DNA of 42,682 bases from CAZSLI01 sp964607705. GTDB lineage: Bacteria; Actinomycetota; Coriobacteriia; Anaerosomatales; PHET01. The stretch is from assembly GCA_964607705.1 (NCBI GenBank), contig CAZSLI010000020.1:1-42682 (forward strand), read 5' to 3'. The notes beneath the pieces were generated by a model. That model did no database searches, was not told the origin of the DNA, and worked only from the letters and a program-made list of their open reading frames with translations. Numbering within the stretch: the first letter of the stretch is position 1; every line of letters begins with the position of its first letter. Positions 1 to 7,918 of this stretch are shown piece by piece. The position numbers and the translations under genes are program-made.

Positions 1-2249
1 ACAGCCATCGCGAGCATCCCCAGCAGCTCTGGGAAGGCCCGGCAGTACATGGCCATCTGCCAGTTCGAATTCCCGGACATAATCTCCTGTGCGTGTTCGC
101 ACAAAGCGTCCCGCGCTTTCAGGGTGTCGGCCGAAGAGAGCACGCACTGCGAGACGACCATTGCCAGTCGAAGCGCCGCATATGGGCTCAACCCCTTGTC
201 ACTCGTTAGACCTGCGGTCCACGCAACGCAGCCGGTCACGTCATCGGAGGCCAAGAGCGACGCGGCCACCTCAATTCCGGCGAGCTGCCTGAAAGCGCCG
301 ACGCCCTCAGAACACAGGCCCTCATATGCCCGCTCTGACGCCTCCAGAGAGAGGTCGGTCATCCCCGCAGCCCTTAACACTGTTGCAAGCCAGATTCGAG
401 AGTGGCCCACATCTACTTCGTCGCCATACTTGAGGGCGATGGCAATACCGTCACGGAACTCCTCAATTGCCCGTTCAATATTGCCTTCGGCTGCGTGCGC
501 CGTCCCAAGCACCGGGAGGTATGACCCATCGGCAAGATCAAAGTCGCGGTTCACGATTGCGGCCAAGAGCCCCTTGGCCCTTGAGATTCGACCCATTTCC
601 ACCAGGCAACATGCGGCGTTGCCTCGAACCGTGATCCATGTGTACAGGTCGTCGGGTGTATCGTCCTGAGCTAGTGGCAGGAGAATTGAGCTCGCAGACT
701 TCCAGTCCGAGCGCCCGAACACATGCAGCGTAGCCTCAGCTCTTCTGATTCTCCTCAAGGACCCTTCGACGCCCAAGTTTCCGTCAGAGATTGCTCGCGC
801 CTCCGAGGCGTATTCGTAGAACGCCTCCTCTTGGCTGGCTCCCGCGGCGGCGTTCGCAAGCGCGGCCATATATTCCGTTCTAGCGCGGGGCTCATTGAGC
901 GCCGTCAGCCTAGACAGGTATTGCTGACCGATAAGCAGTGCTGCCTCGGCGTCTCCTGCACTTGCAATGCAGTTCACCCGCAGTGCGACGGAGAGCGCGA
1001 GTGTACGAAGATCATGCTCATGAGCAGCCAAGTCGCCAGCGATCTTAGACTTGGTCAGCGCATCCGAGTCCTTACCCGACCCTCTCATCGAGTGCGCCCA
1101 CAAGAGCATGATTCGAGACCTCGCGACAAGCGTCCGTAGCGGAAGGGCGGATAACACACGGTCGCACTCTGCGGCACCGAGCCAACCCAGGACAGAGTCA
1201 GCATTGAGTTCAAGCCAGTCGACTGCTTGATCCTCTAGTCCTGGGAGTCGCAAGGCCGCTGAAAGCCGTGTGATCTCACTGTTCCGAACAAGACTGTCGA
1301 GAAGCTCAGCATAGTGTGCTTCCACCGCGTCGACCTCGAAATCAGTGCAAATCAGATCATGCGCGACAAATACGTCGCTCACGCCGCCGCCTTCTATTTG
1401 CACAAGCGGCAATACGCGCGACAGTTCCGCCGCTGCGGCCATTGGAGAGCAGATACCGAGCGCCATGGCGTCGGTCAGCGACATCCGCTTGACCATGCGA
1501 ATTAGCCGAAGCAGACGTGCCGCCTCGACATCGAGGCCGGTACTAGCGATCCGGTCGACTAGATTCGAGATGGCAGCTGAACCTGACTTCACGTCGTACT
1601 CTGGCGCGGCAAGAAGTGTCGTGGTGAGCGCCGGATGCCCATTGCAGGTTCGCGCTACTTGGACGGCGGTCTCGGCACGTGGCCCCACCAGCCCAAGTGC
1701 GCCGGCAACCTCGACAACTTCGGCGTCACTAAAGCTCAAATGAGATTCATCGATGCTTGCGCCGACGGTCCCGGCAAACGGTAGTCTGGTAGTCACCAGT
1801 AGTCTGACTCCGAAATGCGCGAACTCCGCCGCAACCGATTCGAGCAGAGTCGCCAACGCCTGCGGGTCAGCCACCCCTACGTCGTCTAGGACAACTAGTC
1901 CGCCCCCGGGCCATCGGTCGGCTATTGCCAGCCGGCTGCGCCTGGAGAGGTCGCACTCGGCCGCCTGAGGCGGTCGGTCATCGTCGTTCTGGTCGAGCGC
2001 ATGGACCAGCGATAGCAGCACGCGCGGCAAAGAGCATTCTTCGCCTCCCACTTTGACCCAAGCGACGGGACCACCCAAAACGGATGCAATCTGCGAAGCG
2101 GCCACAGTCTTACCGTACCCCGAGGGGGCCGACAAGATGATGTGGTCGTCTGGAGCGCACAGACCCGCGAATGACTCAATCCTGGACCGGCGGATTACAG
2201 TCGTGAACCGTGGGAACCCCAGATACGTCCGATAAGCACGCACAGCCAT
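1..2249 (-). CDS. MalT/LuxR-type STAND ATPase regulator (C-terminus cut by window edge)
   Basis: The frame is open from the start codon to the window edge, 749 codons with no stop, so the C-terminus lies outside. The N-terminus carries a P-loop (APSGYGKT, residues 41-48) and a Walker B strand (LVVLDD, residues 118-123). This is followed by a long alpha-helical, Ala/Leu-rich region consistent with TPR-like repeats. That order is typical of large ATP-binding LuxR-family regulators (MalT/LAL type), whose DNA-binding helix-turn-helix is C-terminal and would be off-window here. The ATG at 2249 sits only one base after a GGAGG; a GTG two codons in (2243) has the better 7-base spacing and may be the true start. 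It lies downstream of the DUF5317 gene on the same strand. The regulatory target cannot be read from the sequence. Codons CTA, AGA and ATA are more common than in the glycan genes. Confidence 0.75.
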   Translation of the reverse strand, partial: MAVRAYRTYLGFPRFTTVIRRSRIESFAGLCAPDDHIILSAPSGYGKTVAASQIASVLGGPVAWVKVGGEECSLPRVLLSLVHALDQNDDDRPPQAAECDLSRRSRLAIADRWPGGGLVVLDDVGVADPQALATLLESVAAEFAHFGVRLLVTTRLPFAGTVGASIDESHLSFSDAEVVEVAGALGLVGPRAETAVQVARTCNGHPALTTTLLAAPEYDVKSGSAAISNLVDRIASTGLDVEAARLLRLIRMVKRMSLTDAMALGICSPMAAAAELSRVLPLVQIEGGGVSDVFVAHDLICTDFEVDAVEAHYAELLDSLVRNSEITRLSAALRLPGLEDQAVDWLELNADSVLGWLGAAECDRVLSALPLRTLVARSRIMLLWAHSMRGSGKDSDALTKSKIAGDLAAHEHDLRTLALSVALRVNCIASAGDAEAALLIGQQYLSRLTALNEPRARTEYMAALANAAAGASQEEAFYEYASEARAISDGNLGVEGSLRRIRRAEATLHVFGRSDWKSASSILLPLAQDDTPDDLYTWITVRGNAACCLVEMGRISRAKGLLAAIVNRDFDLADGSYLPVLGTAHAAEGNIERAIEEFRDGIAIALKYGDEVDVGHSRIWLATVLRAAGMTDLSLEASERAYEGLCSEGVGAFRQLAGIEVAASLLASDDVTGCVAWTAGLTSDKGLSPYAALRLAMVVSQCVLSSADTLKARDALCEHAQEIMSGNSNWQMAMYCRAFPELLGMLAMA

Positions 2250-2324
2250 TCCTCCGTCTGGCCACGCGGTGAGGGGTTCCGCAAACGACGTGTGATAGAT
2301 GCTAACCGTTTGGCACAGTCCTGG

Positions 2325-2846
2325 CTAGCCCTCGCCGACTGCCGTAGGCCCCGCATTGCTGCTCGCGGAAACGAGGACGGCTGTCATGCCGCAAAGCATC
2401 AGGACGTCCCCCAGGCTAACAAGAAATGAGGCACCCAAAGGGACGACGTCGCCGAGCGCGACGGCCACATCCATCGCCGAGGCAAGATGGTAGAACGCCC
2501 GTCCCCCACCATTGGCAACGACGCTGGGGTGAACCGCTGGCATGCCGCCGTTGAGTAGGACTACTAGGAGATTGAGCCCCATGCCAATCATCACCAAGGG
2601 CATACCCACAAGACTGCGCGAGCCCCATAGCATCACCAGAAGCGCGACCCCGATTAGACCCCAAACCACGACCCCGCCTCGTTCGGTCACCGTGAAGGGA
2701 ATCCGGCCACGAGCGATTCCCTGAAGAACGAACAGCAGCAAGATGGGCAGCTCGTGCGGCAGCTTGAGGTGAGCTAGGCGTCGAATAGAGCCTCCTGACA
2801 GAGGAATGAGCAACAACGCCAGCAGCACGGCAATTGCCGCAATCAC
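2325..2846 (-). CDS. DUF5317 family membrane protein
   Basis: A 173-residue, very hydrophobic protein with about five predicted membrane segments (from residues 2-17 onward). The segment LVVLLNGGMPA near the middle resembles the conserved signature I remember for DUF5317, a family of unknown function in Actinobacteria and Firmicutes. Its ATG overlaps the TGA of the upstream HD protein by four bases (ATGA), so the two are translationally coupled. That places it in the HD-GYP operon and suggests a membrane role linked to it. No catalytic motif is visible. The family name rests on recall of the motif. Confidence 0.6.
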   Translation of the reverse strand: MIAAIAVLLALLLIPLSGGSIRRLAHLKLPHELPILLLFVLQGIARGRIPFTVTERGGVVVWGLIGVALLVMLWGSRSLVGMPLVMIGMGLNLLVVLLNGGMPAVHPSVVANGGGRAFYHLASAMDVAVALGDVVPLGASFLVSLGDVLMLCGMTAVLVSASSNAGPTAVGEG

Positions 2847-3952
2847 GACACTGCCGGAATCGAGTAACCCAGCTGGACCGCGGCCGCCACAACTCTCGCC
2901 TTGACGTGACTCGGAACGAGATGGGAGACCGAACTGACACTGGACCGCTTGGTGGCTCCGGCGCCTCCTGCGCCAGATTCGATGTCGCTCGCCAATCCGA
3001 TCACGAATGCCGACAAGGCGTCGGACTCAGAATGGGGTGCATCACCCTCAAGCACCTTCAAGATGCTGACCACGTCAGCAAATGTCGGTATCCCCTCGAG
3101 TACTCCGGATGACCGTCTGGAATGCGCGTCTCCCCCCTCCGCGCCAATCTCACCGATGTCGTGGAGCAGCGCGGCGTAGCTAACTCGTTCGATGTCGTTT
3201 GGATTCATGCCACATCGTGACCCGATCTCCCGGGAGATCTTCGCAGTCCGGTCGGCGTGACCCCTGTGCCCCGCGTCGAGACCTTCAGCCGCCTCGACCA
3301 GTACCTCGACCGTGGTGCGGTAAGTGTCTCGGATATCAAGCAGCAATGCGTAGGACTGTCGAATAAGGAGCAGCAGTACGACTACGGGGACCAGCCCCCA
3401 ATTCCCCATCCATTCGTAAATCACGACGGTTAGTACGCAGGCCGAGAGTTGAGCCAGCAGGAGGGGCGTCTGACGTGTGAGGTTGCCCCTCAGCAGACCG
3501 ACCGCTGATCTGCTAGACCTGCGGGACACGACCAACTGGATGACCGCAAGTTCAGTCATGAGATAGACCGCCGCCATCAGCGCCGCGGACGCATACATAC
3601 TCCAGCCTGATGGCTCGACGACGGGGGCAACAAGCCACTGAATCATGGCCGCCGCACACAGCGCGAGCAGCATTGAAAATAGTTCCAGCAGTGGGCGCGA
3701 CGTGCGTTCTGCACGACGGCGCACCCCGAAGGCACCCAGTGTGCCGACGCATGCGGCAACCACCGCGGGGATTGGCCCCAACAGAGCGAGCGCCGCCGAA
3801 TTGAGGGCGCCGCTGACACCCAGCGAATCCCCACGTGGTAGCGAAATATCGAAGAACTCTAAGACCAAGATAGCGGCGGCGAATGAGAAGACCGTAGCCC
3901 ATCCAGGAAAGTCACCGGCAATGTACGCAGCCGGGTCAACTAAGAGTGTCAT
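2843..3952 (-). CDS. Membrane protein with degenerate HD domain (HD-GYP relative lacking GYP motif)
   Basis: This 369-residue protein has about six membrane segments in residues 15-200, then a C-terminal HD region. Histidine 232 (RGHADR) and the HD pair at 264-265 (LLHDIGE) are present. The usual lysine after HDxG is glutamate 268, and the second HH pair and the GYP loop of HD-GYP phosphodiesterases are absent. After residue 270 the sequence is short and Ser/Gly-rich. The layout matches the complete HD-GYP protein encoded just upstream, whose stop it overlaps by four bases, so it looks like a diverged partner of that enzyme. It may sense or regulate rather than hydrolyse c-di-GMP. That role is inference; residual phosphohydrolase activity on another substrate is possible. 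Confidence 0.7.
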   Translation of the reverse strand: MTLLVDPAAYIAGDFPGWATVFSFAAAILVLEFFDISLPRGDSLGVSGALNSAALALLGPIPAVVAACVGTLGAFGVRRRAERTSRPLLELFSMLLALCAAAMIQWLVAPVVEPSGWSMYASAALMAAVYLMTELAVIQLVVSRRSSRSAVGLLRGNLTRQTPLLLAQLSACVLTVVIYEWMGNWGLVPVVVLLLLIRQSYALLLDIRDTYRTTVEVLVEAAEGLDAGHRGHADRTAKISREIGSRCGMNPNDIERVSYAALLHDIGEIGAEGGDAHSRRSSGVLEGIPTFADVVSILKVLEGDAPHSESDALSAFVIGLASDIESGAGGAGATKRSSVSSVSHLVPSHVKARVVAAAVQLGYSIPAVS

Positions 3953-5265
3953 GAAGCGACCCCTACGACGGTTCTATCGAGTGGACTGCAATCGCAGGAC
4001 CGTGGGGACGGCTGGACTGCGACGCCGGCCTCGATGAACTGCCTCACGAGGTGTTCATCGAACTGCGTATTGGCTCCCCGAATCAGCTCCGCAATCGCCT
4101 CTTGATGGCTCAGGGCCCGGCGGTAGGCGCGGTGTGTGGTCATGGCATCATATGCGTCGGCGACTGCGAGTATCCGACCGATTTCCGGAATCTCCGCACC
4201 CATCATCCCTAGAGGATATCCCGTTCCATCGGTCCGTTCGTGATGGCACCTCACGTACTCGGCCAGATGGCGCAAAGCTGGAATCCGGGACACCATTTCT
4301 CCGCCGACCCACGGGTGGCGACGCATTGCAAGACATTCTGCGTCCGTGAGGTCCGACGGCTTCATCAGGAGCGTCGCAGGCAAAGACAGCTTGCCGATAT
4401 CGTGCAGCAGCGCAGCCTGCTGAACCTTCTCTACGACCGCCTCATCCATTCCGATGTGTTCCGCCAGCTTGACGGCGTACTCAGACACCCGCTCGGAATG
4501 GCCTCGGGTGTATGGATCCTTCGCCTCGAGAGCCCCAATTAACGATCTCACGGTGTCCAAGTAGGCGTCGCGGAGGCTCGCGTAGCTTTGATAGACCTGT
4601 CGGGCCAGAAATAGCGGGAACAGGAACAGCGGCAAACCAATTGGGTCAATTTCGAGTACCTGCGCGACCAGCAGAGCAACGAATGCCATCGCCAATTGTG
4701 TGGGCACCAGCCGCATCAGGCCGCGCAGCGCCGTGGCCAACGGAACGCCCTGGGTTGCCCAAATGCCGGCAGCGAGCAGAACCATATTGAGCGCATTGAA
4801 CGCAACAGCCGATAGCACCAAAGCCATCAACGCGAGGGGTATTACACCCTCCGTAAGCGGGGCCTGCGAAACCATAGTGGGTCCGCCCACCATCTGATAC
4901 ACCCAGCCTGCGGCACTTGCAGACAACAGACCTTGACCCAAGTTGAACAGAAGCACCGGCACAGGTCGCCGATCCTTGATGTCCTGTGGGCTCACCGACG
5001 ATACTGCCGCCACGATTGCGGCTCCGGAAGGCCCGGCAATCGGAATCGCAGCCAGCATGAGCGGCAATGTCAGCGAGACGCTATAGCCGCCCAACCTCAG
5101 AGCGAATGCCTCTGACAGGAGCACAGCTACGAGAAGCCATAGCAACTCGACGCTAGGTATCGCGGGCGACACCGTCAGGATCAAACCAACGGCGGCCAGT
5201 CCTGCAAAGAGTACCGCAATGGCGAGCGCGAGGAAGGGGCGGACCGGCGCGTCTTTTCTAGACAT
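3949..5265 (-). CDS. Membrane-bound HD-GYP c-di-GMP phosphodiesterase
   Basis: 438 residues. The N-terminal 230 residues form about seven membrane segments, and a complete HD-GYP domain follows. Visible key residues are H256 (RGHSERV), H288-D289 with K292 (HDIGK), the H341-H342-E343 cluster, the DGTGYP loop at 346-351 and D370 (VADAYD). HD-GYP enzymes hydrolyse c-di-GMP to pGpG or GMP with a di- or tri-metal centre, so an active cytoplasmic phosphodiesterase controlled by a membrane sensor is expected. It heads an operon with the degenerate HD protein (ATGA overlap) and DUF5317. A GGAGGGG lies about 14 bases before the ATG, a rather long spacing, so the start could be slightly off. The sensed signal is unknown. 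Confidence 0.85.
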   Translation of the reverse strand: MSRKDAPVRPFLALAIAVLFAGLAAVGLILTVSPAIPSVELLWLLVAVLLSEAFALRLGGYSVSLTLPLMLAAIPIAGPSGAAIVAAVSSVSPQDIKDRRPVPVLLFNLGQGLLSASAAGWVYQMVGGPTMVSQAPLTEGVIPLALMALVLSAVAFNALNMVLLAAGIWATQGVPLATALRGLMRLVPTQLAMAFVALLVAQVLEIDPIGLPLFLFPLFLARQVYQSYASLRDAYLDTVRSLIGALEAKDPYTRGHSERVSEYAVKLAEHIGMDEAVVEKVQQAALLHDIGKLSLPATLLMKPSDLTDAECLAMRRHPWVGGEMVSRIPALRHLAEYVRCHHERTDGTGYPLGMMGAEIPEIGRILAVADAYDAMTTHRAYRRALSHQEAIAELIRGANTQFDEHLVRQFIEAGVAVQPSPRSCDCSPLDRTVVGVAS

Positions 5266-5316
5266 GTGCGCCGGCCCGCCCCTCCGCTGATACTGAACCG
5301 TGACCTGCGAGCATGA

Positions 5317-5391
5317 CTAGAGCTTGAGCCACGCGCCGCCGGACAGCACGATGGCCGCCAGCGAAGCCAAAACGACGAGAATTCGCTTCAT
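5317..5391 (-). CDS. 24-residue hydrophobic peptide upstream of the HD-GYP operon
   Basis: A complete small frame begins MKRILVVLAS and ends GGAWLKL, then TAG. It has two basic residues, about 13 hydrophobic residues and a short polar tail, resembling a single-span membrane peptide or a bare signal peptide. It lies 51 bases upstream of the HD-GYP start on the same strand. An AAGGGGG stands about ten bases before its ATG. I do not recognise a family. It could be a membrane microprotein, a leader peptide or a chance frame. The charge-then-hydrophobic pattern and the conserved direction favour a real peptide. Confidence 0.45.
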   Translation of the reverse strand: MKRILVVLASLAAIVLSGGAWLKL

Positions 5392-5525
5392 GGTGAGAAG
5401 ACCCCCTTTTCGGGACTAGTTTGGTCTCCTCCCATCCCGCTAGCGATGGAAGAACGCTGTCCGCTCCGCTCGATTCGAAGACAGTGTTCAGTCCGTCAGT
5501 CATGGCCACGATTCAAACTTGAAAG

Positions 5526-6200
5526 CTATTCGGTTGTCAGCAGACCCATGCGCCTGTTGATGGCGTCGAGGGTCGCTCGGACGATTGAGTCACTGTCGTT
5601 TTGCCTGACGAGCGCAGATCCCGTGAAGGACTGCTCACCGTACTGAGTAACGAGCGTGACGCAAGAGACGGCAACGCGCTCCCGTCCGAGATGCTGGATC
5701 GCGACGTCCTCCAAGGCGAAGGCGGTCGAGTCATTGAGGTACTGGCCGAGCGCATCGAGGGTCGCCTGCGCGACTTGGCGGACTCGGCCGCTCTGACTCG
5801 CGGGGCCTAACGCCTGGCCCACGAACTCCTCGCCTCCGATCTCGAGGGTCACCGTGGCAGATGCCTTGAGACCCGAGACGGCAGCGTTGATACCGACGAT
5901 GCGAGGGCGGACCACGCTCGGCCGCTCCTCGGCGGGAACCGCCGGGGTGTCGACCATCTCGCGGCCCAGCTGGGCGATTGAGATCTTCCGATGATCGACA
6001 GGCACTCCGAAACGCGCCATCAGGGTGCTTTCGATGTCGCGCACCAGCTGCTTGGGCGGCTTGGAGGGAAGTGCGAGAACGTGGATCTCCTGAATCGAAC
6101 CATCGCGATCGACGACGACGCGGGCGGCCTTGATCTCGCCTACTTGCGACAGCGCCTCTTCGATGTCCTCGACTCGGACCCGGGACGCGTTCTGGTCCAT
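5526..6200 (-). CDS. Conserved hypothetical protein, predicted cytosolic, CRP-type promoter
   Basis: 224 residues with no signal peptide or membrane segment. Residues 1-75 form an alpha/beta module (VEDIEEALSQVG, then VVVDRDGSIQEIHVLA, then a PPKQLVRDIESTL helix). I recall similar N-termini in uncharacterised actinobacterial and clostridial proteins. Residues 95-224 contain two related beta-beta-alpha units: ATVTLEIGGEEFVGQA followed by a helix, then AVSCVTLVTQYGEQSFTGSA followed by ATLDAINR. The second half faintly recalls ligand-binding domains such as the LeuA regulatory domain, but I cannot assign it. The ATG has AGGGGG at good spacing. The gene has its own promoter containing a perfect TGTGA-N6-TCACA palindrome, so carbon or cAMP-type control is plausible. 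No function is assigned. Confidence 0.8.
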   Translation of the reverse strand: MDQNASRVRVEDIEEALSQVGEIKAARVVVDRDGSIQEIHVLALPSKPPKQLVRDIESTLMARFGVPVDHRKISIAQLGREMVDTPAVPAEERPSVVRPRIVGINAAVSGLKASATVTLEIGGEEFVGQALGPASQSGRVRQVAQATLDALGQYLNDSTAFALEDVAIQHLGRERVAVSCVTLVTQYGEQSFTGSALVRQNDSDSIVRATLDAINRRMGLLTTE

Positions 6201-6277
6201 TCGGAGCCCCCTGCTACGAATATGCTGCTACTAGTCTCCGACCAGGAATGCCCTCACGTGGGGCGGTACCCGCGATA

Positions 6278-6307
6278 AACATAGGTGTGACCGTTGTCAC
6301 ATGTCAA
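6278..6307 (-). promoter_or_regulatory. Sigma70-type promoter of the gene at 5526-6200
   Basis: On the minus strand a perfect -35 (TTGACA, 6307-6302) is followed after 18 bases by TATGTT (6283-6278), a 4/6 match to TATAAT. It lies 78 bases upstream of the ATG and downstream of the hpf terminator, so it would give an independent transcript. Confidence 0.6.
6286..6301. promoter_or_regulatory. CRP/GlxR-type operator (TGTGA-N6-TCACA)
   Basis: The 16-base sequence reads TGTGA, six bases, TCACA, and is symmetric out to TGTGAC-N4-GTCACA. This is the exact consensus of cAMP receptor protein sites and of actinobacterial GlxR/Crp. It sits between the -35 and -10, where binding would normally block RNA polymerase, so repression by a CRP-family regulator is the simplest reading. 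No crp gene is in the window. Confidence 0.65.
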
Positions 6308-6354
6308 CCATTGCCTGTGCGCCAGTCACCCGATGACCCTCACAAGTAAGCGAA

Positions 6355-6376
6355 AGGGCGCCCCCGAGGGCGCCCT
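6355..6376 (-). terminator. Rho-independent terminator after hpf
   Basis: AGGGCGCC and GGCGCCCT form a perfect 8-bp stem around a six-base loop, followed on the minus strand by TTTCGCTTACTT. It begins 22 bases after the hpf stop codon. Confidence 0.75.
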
Positions 6377-6398
6377 ACGTGCCTAGTATGAACCGCCG

Positions 6399-6956
6399 CT
6401 ACTGAGACTGGATGAGGCCGTAGTCGCCGTCGTTCCTCCGATAGAGGACATTGGTCGACTCCGATTCCGCGTCCATGTAGACAAAGAAGTCGTGCCCCAG
6501 AAGCTCCATCTGAAGGATCGCCTCGTCGGCGGTCATGGGCTTGGTGTCGATCGTCTTCGTGCGGACGATGGCCGGTTCGTCATCTTCCTCGAAGGAGCTC
6601 GCGATCTCGCTGTCCCCGGGCGCCGTCTTCACGACGGCCTTGGTCCCGTTACGGCGATCGACGAGCTTGGTCTTGTACTTACGCATCTGACGCTCGAGCT
6701 TCTCGGAGACAAGGTCGATCGCCGCGTACATGTCGGGCGCGGCCTCCTCGGCCCGCACGACAGCACCCTTCATGCGGGCAGTCACTTCCGCTACATCGCG
6801 GTTCTTGTTTGACTTGTTCTTCTCAACGTGAAGGATCACTTCGACCTGCATGTCGTCGCGGTCGTGAATCTTTGCGACCCTACCGACCTTCTCTTCCGCG
6901 TACTCGCGAAGAGCATCGGGGACACCCATGTGACGCCCTGAAACGAGAATCTGCAT
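6399..6956 (-). CDS. hpf: Long-form ribosome hibernation promoting factor (HPF/RaiA family)
   Basis: 185 residues, the usual length of long HPF. Residues 1-100 are the ribosome-binding S30AE domain (MQILVSGRHM start, HVEKNK, DMYAAIDLVSEKLERQ). A variable linker (residues 105-128) leads to the C-terminal dimerisation domain (KPMTADEAILQMELLGHDFFVY). Long HPF inactivates 70S ribosomes and pairs them into 100S dimers in stationary phase or stress. The ATG is preceded by AAGGAGG at ideal spacing. The gene stands alone between two terminators, so it is probably monocistronic. In many Gram-positives raiA/hpf lies near comF, with a structured RNA between them; here comF is 4 kb upstream with an amino acid transporter in between. 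Confidence 0.95.
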   Translation of the reverse strand: MQILVSGRHMGVPDALREYAEEKVGRVAKIHDRDDMQVEVILHVEKNKSNKNRDVAEVTARMKGAVVRAEEAAPDMYAAIDLVSEKLERQMRKYKTKLVDRRNGTKAVVKTAPGDSEIASSFEEDDEPAIVRTKTIDTKPMTADEAILQMELLGHDFFVYMDAESESTNVLYRRNDGDYGLIQSQ

Positions 6957-7076
6957 CGCCAGCCTCCTTAGGGGTCCTATCTACATCTGAGTATTCCCTT
7001 TGGCGCGCCGTAGCGCCAGCCGCCTAGCGCCATATTTGTCCAACCATCCGGAATAGAGCGCCGTTGAGAAACAGAA

Positions 7077-7107
7077 AACGCCCCGGCGCGAAGTGTGCCG
7101 GGGCGTT
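7077..7107 (-). terminator. Rho-independent terminator of the amino acid ABC operon
   Basis: AACGCCCCGGC pairs perfectly with GCCGGGGCGTT (11 bp, nine-base loop) and is followed on the minus strand by TTCTGTTTCT. It lies 14 bases past the ATPase stop codon. Confidence 0.85.
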
Positions 7108-7120
7108 GATGTGCCTACTG

Positions 7121-7918
7121 TTACGAGATGTGGCCGAGGAAGTCCTTCGTCCGCTCGTGCTGCGGGTTGTCGAAGACCTCTGAGGGAGGCCCCTGCTCGA
7201 CGATCACACCGCCGTCCATAAAGACGACACGGTCGGCGACGTCGCGCGCAAAGCCCATCTCGTGCGTAACGACCATCATCGTCATGCCCTCTTTCGCGAG
7301 CTTCTTCATGACGTCGAGGACTCCGCGCACCAATTCGGGATCGAGCGCCGAGGTGACCTCGTCGAAAAGCATGACGTGCGGGTCCATCGCCAGCGCACGG
7401 GCGATCGCGACGCGCTGCTGCTGGCCGCCCGAGAGCTGCGAAGGGTAGTAGTCCATGCGGTCGCCGAGCCCGACCAGACGCAACTGCTTCTCGGCCTGTA
7501 TCACTGCCTCCGACTTCGACCGCTTGAGAACCTTCTGCTGGGCGAGCATGACGTTGCCCTTGGCGGTCAGGTGCGGGAAGAGGTTGAACGACTGAAACAC
7601 CATGCCGATGCGTTCGCGCACCTTGTTGATGTCGGTCTTCTTACTGGTGACTTCGATGTCTTCGAACCAGATGTGGCCGCCGGTCGGCTCTTCGAGCCGG
7701 TTGACGCAACGCAGAAGAGTCGACTTGCCTGAGCCGGATGGGCCGAGGATAACTACGACTTCGGCCTTCTTGATGTCCATGTCGACGTCCCGTAGCACTT
7801 CAAGGGAGCCGAAGGCCTTCTTGAGGTTGCGGATCCTGACGATAGGCTGAGCGTCGTCCCACGGCACGTTCACAGCGAGGCCTTGCTCCTTGGGATCTGT
7901 CGTCTTGGTCTCACTCAT
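7121..7918 (-). CDS. Polar amino acid ABC transporter ATPase (GlnQ/HisP type)
   Basis: 265 residues. The ABC domain starts at about residue 27 after a short extension. It has Walker A (GPSGSGKST), a Q-loop (MVFQSFNLFPHLT, typical of the PAAT family), the signature LSGGQQQRVAIARAL, Walker B (MLFDEVTSALD) and the H-loop (VVTHEMGFA). It powers the permease encoded immediately upstream, whose stop its ATG overlaps by four bases. The substrate is a polar amino acid; which one cannot be read from the ATPase. A strong terminator follows. Confidence 0.95.
   Translation of the reverse strand: MSETKTTDPKEQGLAVNVPWDDAQPIVRIRNLKKAFGSLEVLRDVDMDIKKAEVVVILGPSGSGKSTLLRCVNRLEEPTGGHIWFEDIEVTSKKTDINKVRERIGMVFQSFNLFPHLTAKGNVMLAQQKVLKRSKSEAVIQAEKQLRLVGLGDRMDYYPSQLSGGQQQRVAIARALAMDPHVMLFDEVTSALDPELVRGVLDVMKKLAKEGMTMMVVTHEMGFARDVADRVVFMDGGVIVEQGPPSEVFDNPQHERTKDFLGHIS

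Noticed and set aside
1..2250. Several plus-strand open frames at the left end
   Set aside because: All are antisense to one continuous 749-codon minus-strand frame with Walker A and B motifs.
5258..5509. 83-codon minus-strand frame upstream of the HD-GYP gene
   Set aside because: It overlaps the HD-GYP start, lacks motifs, and the 24-residue peptide in another frame has better composition.
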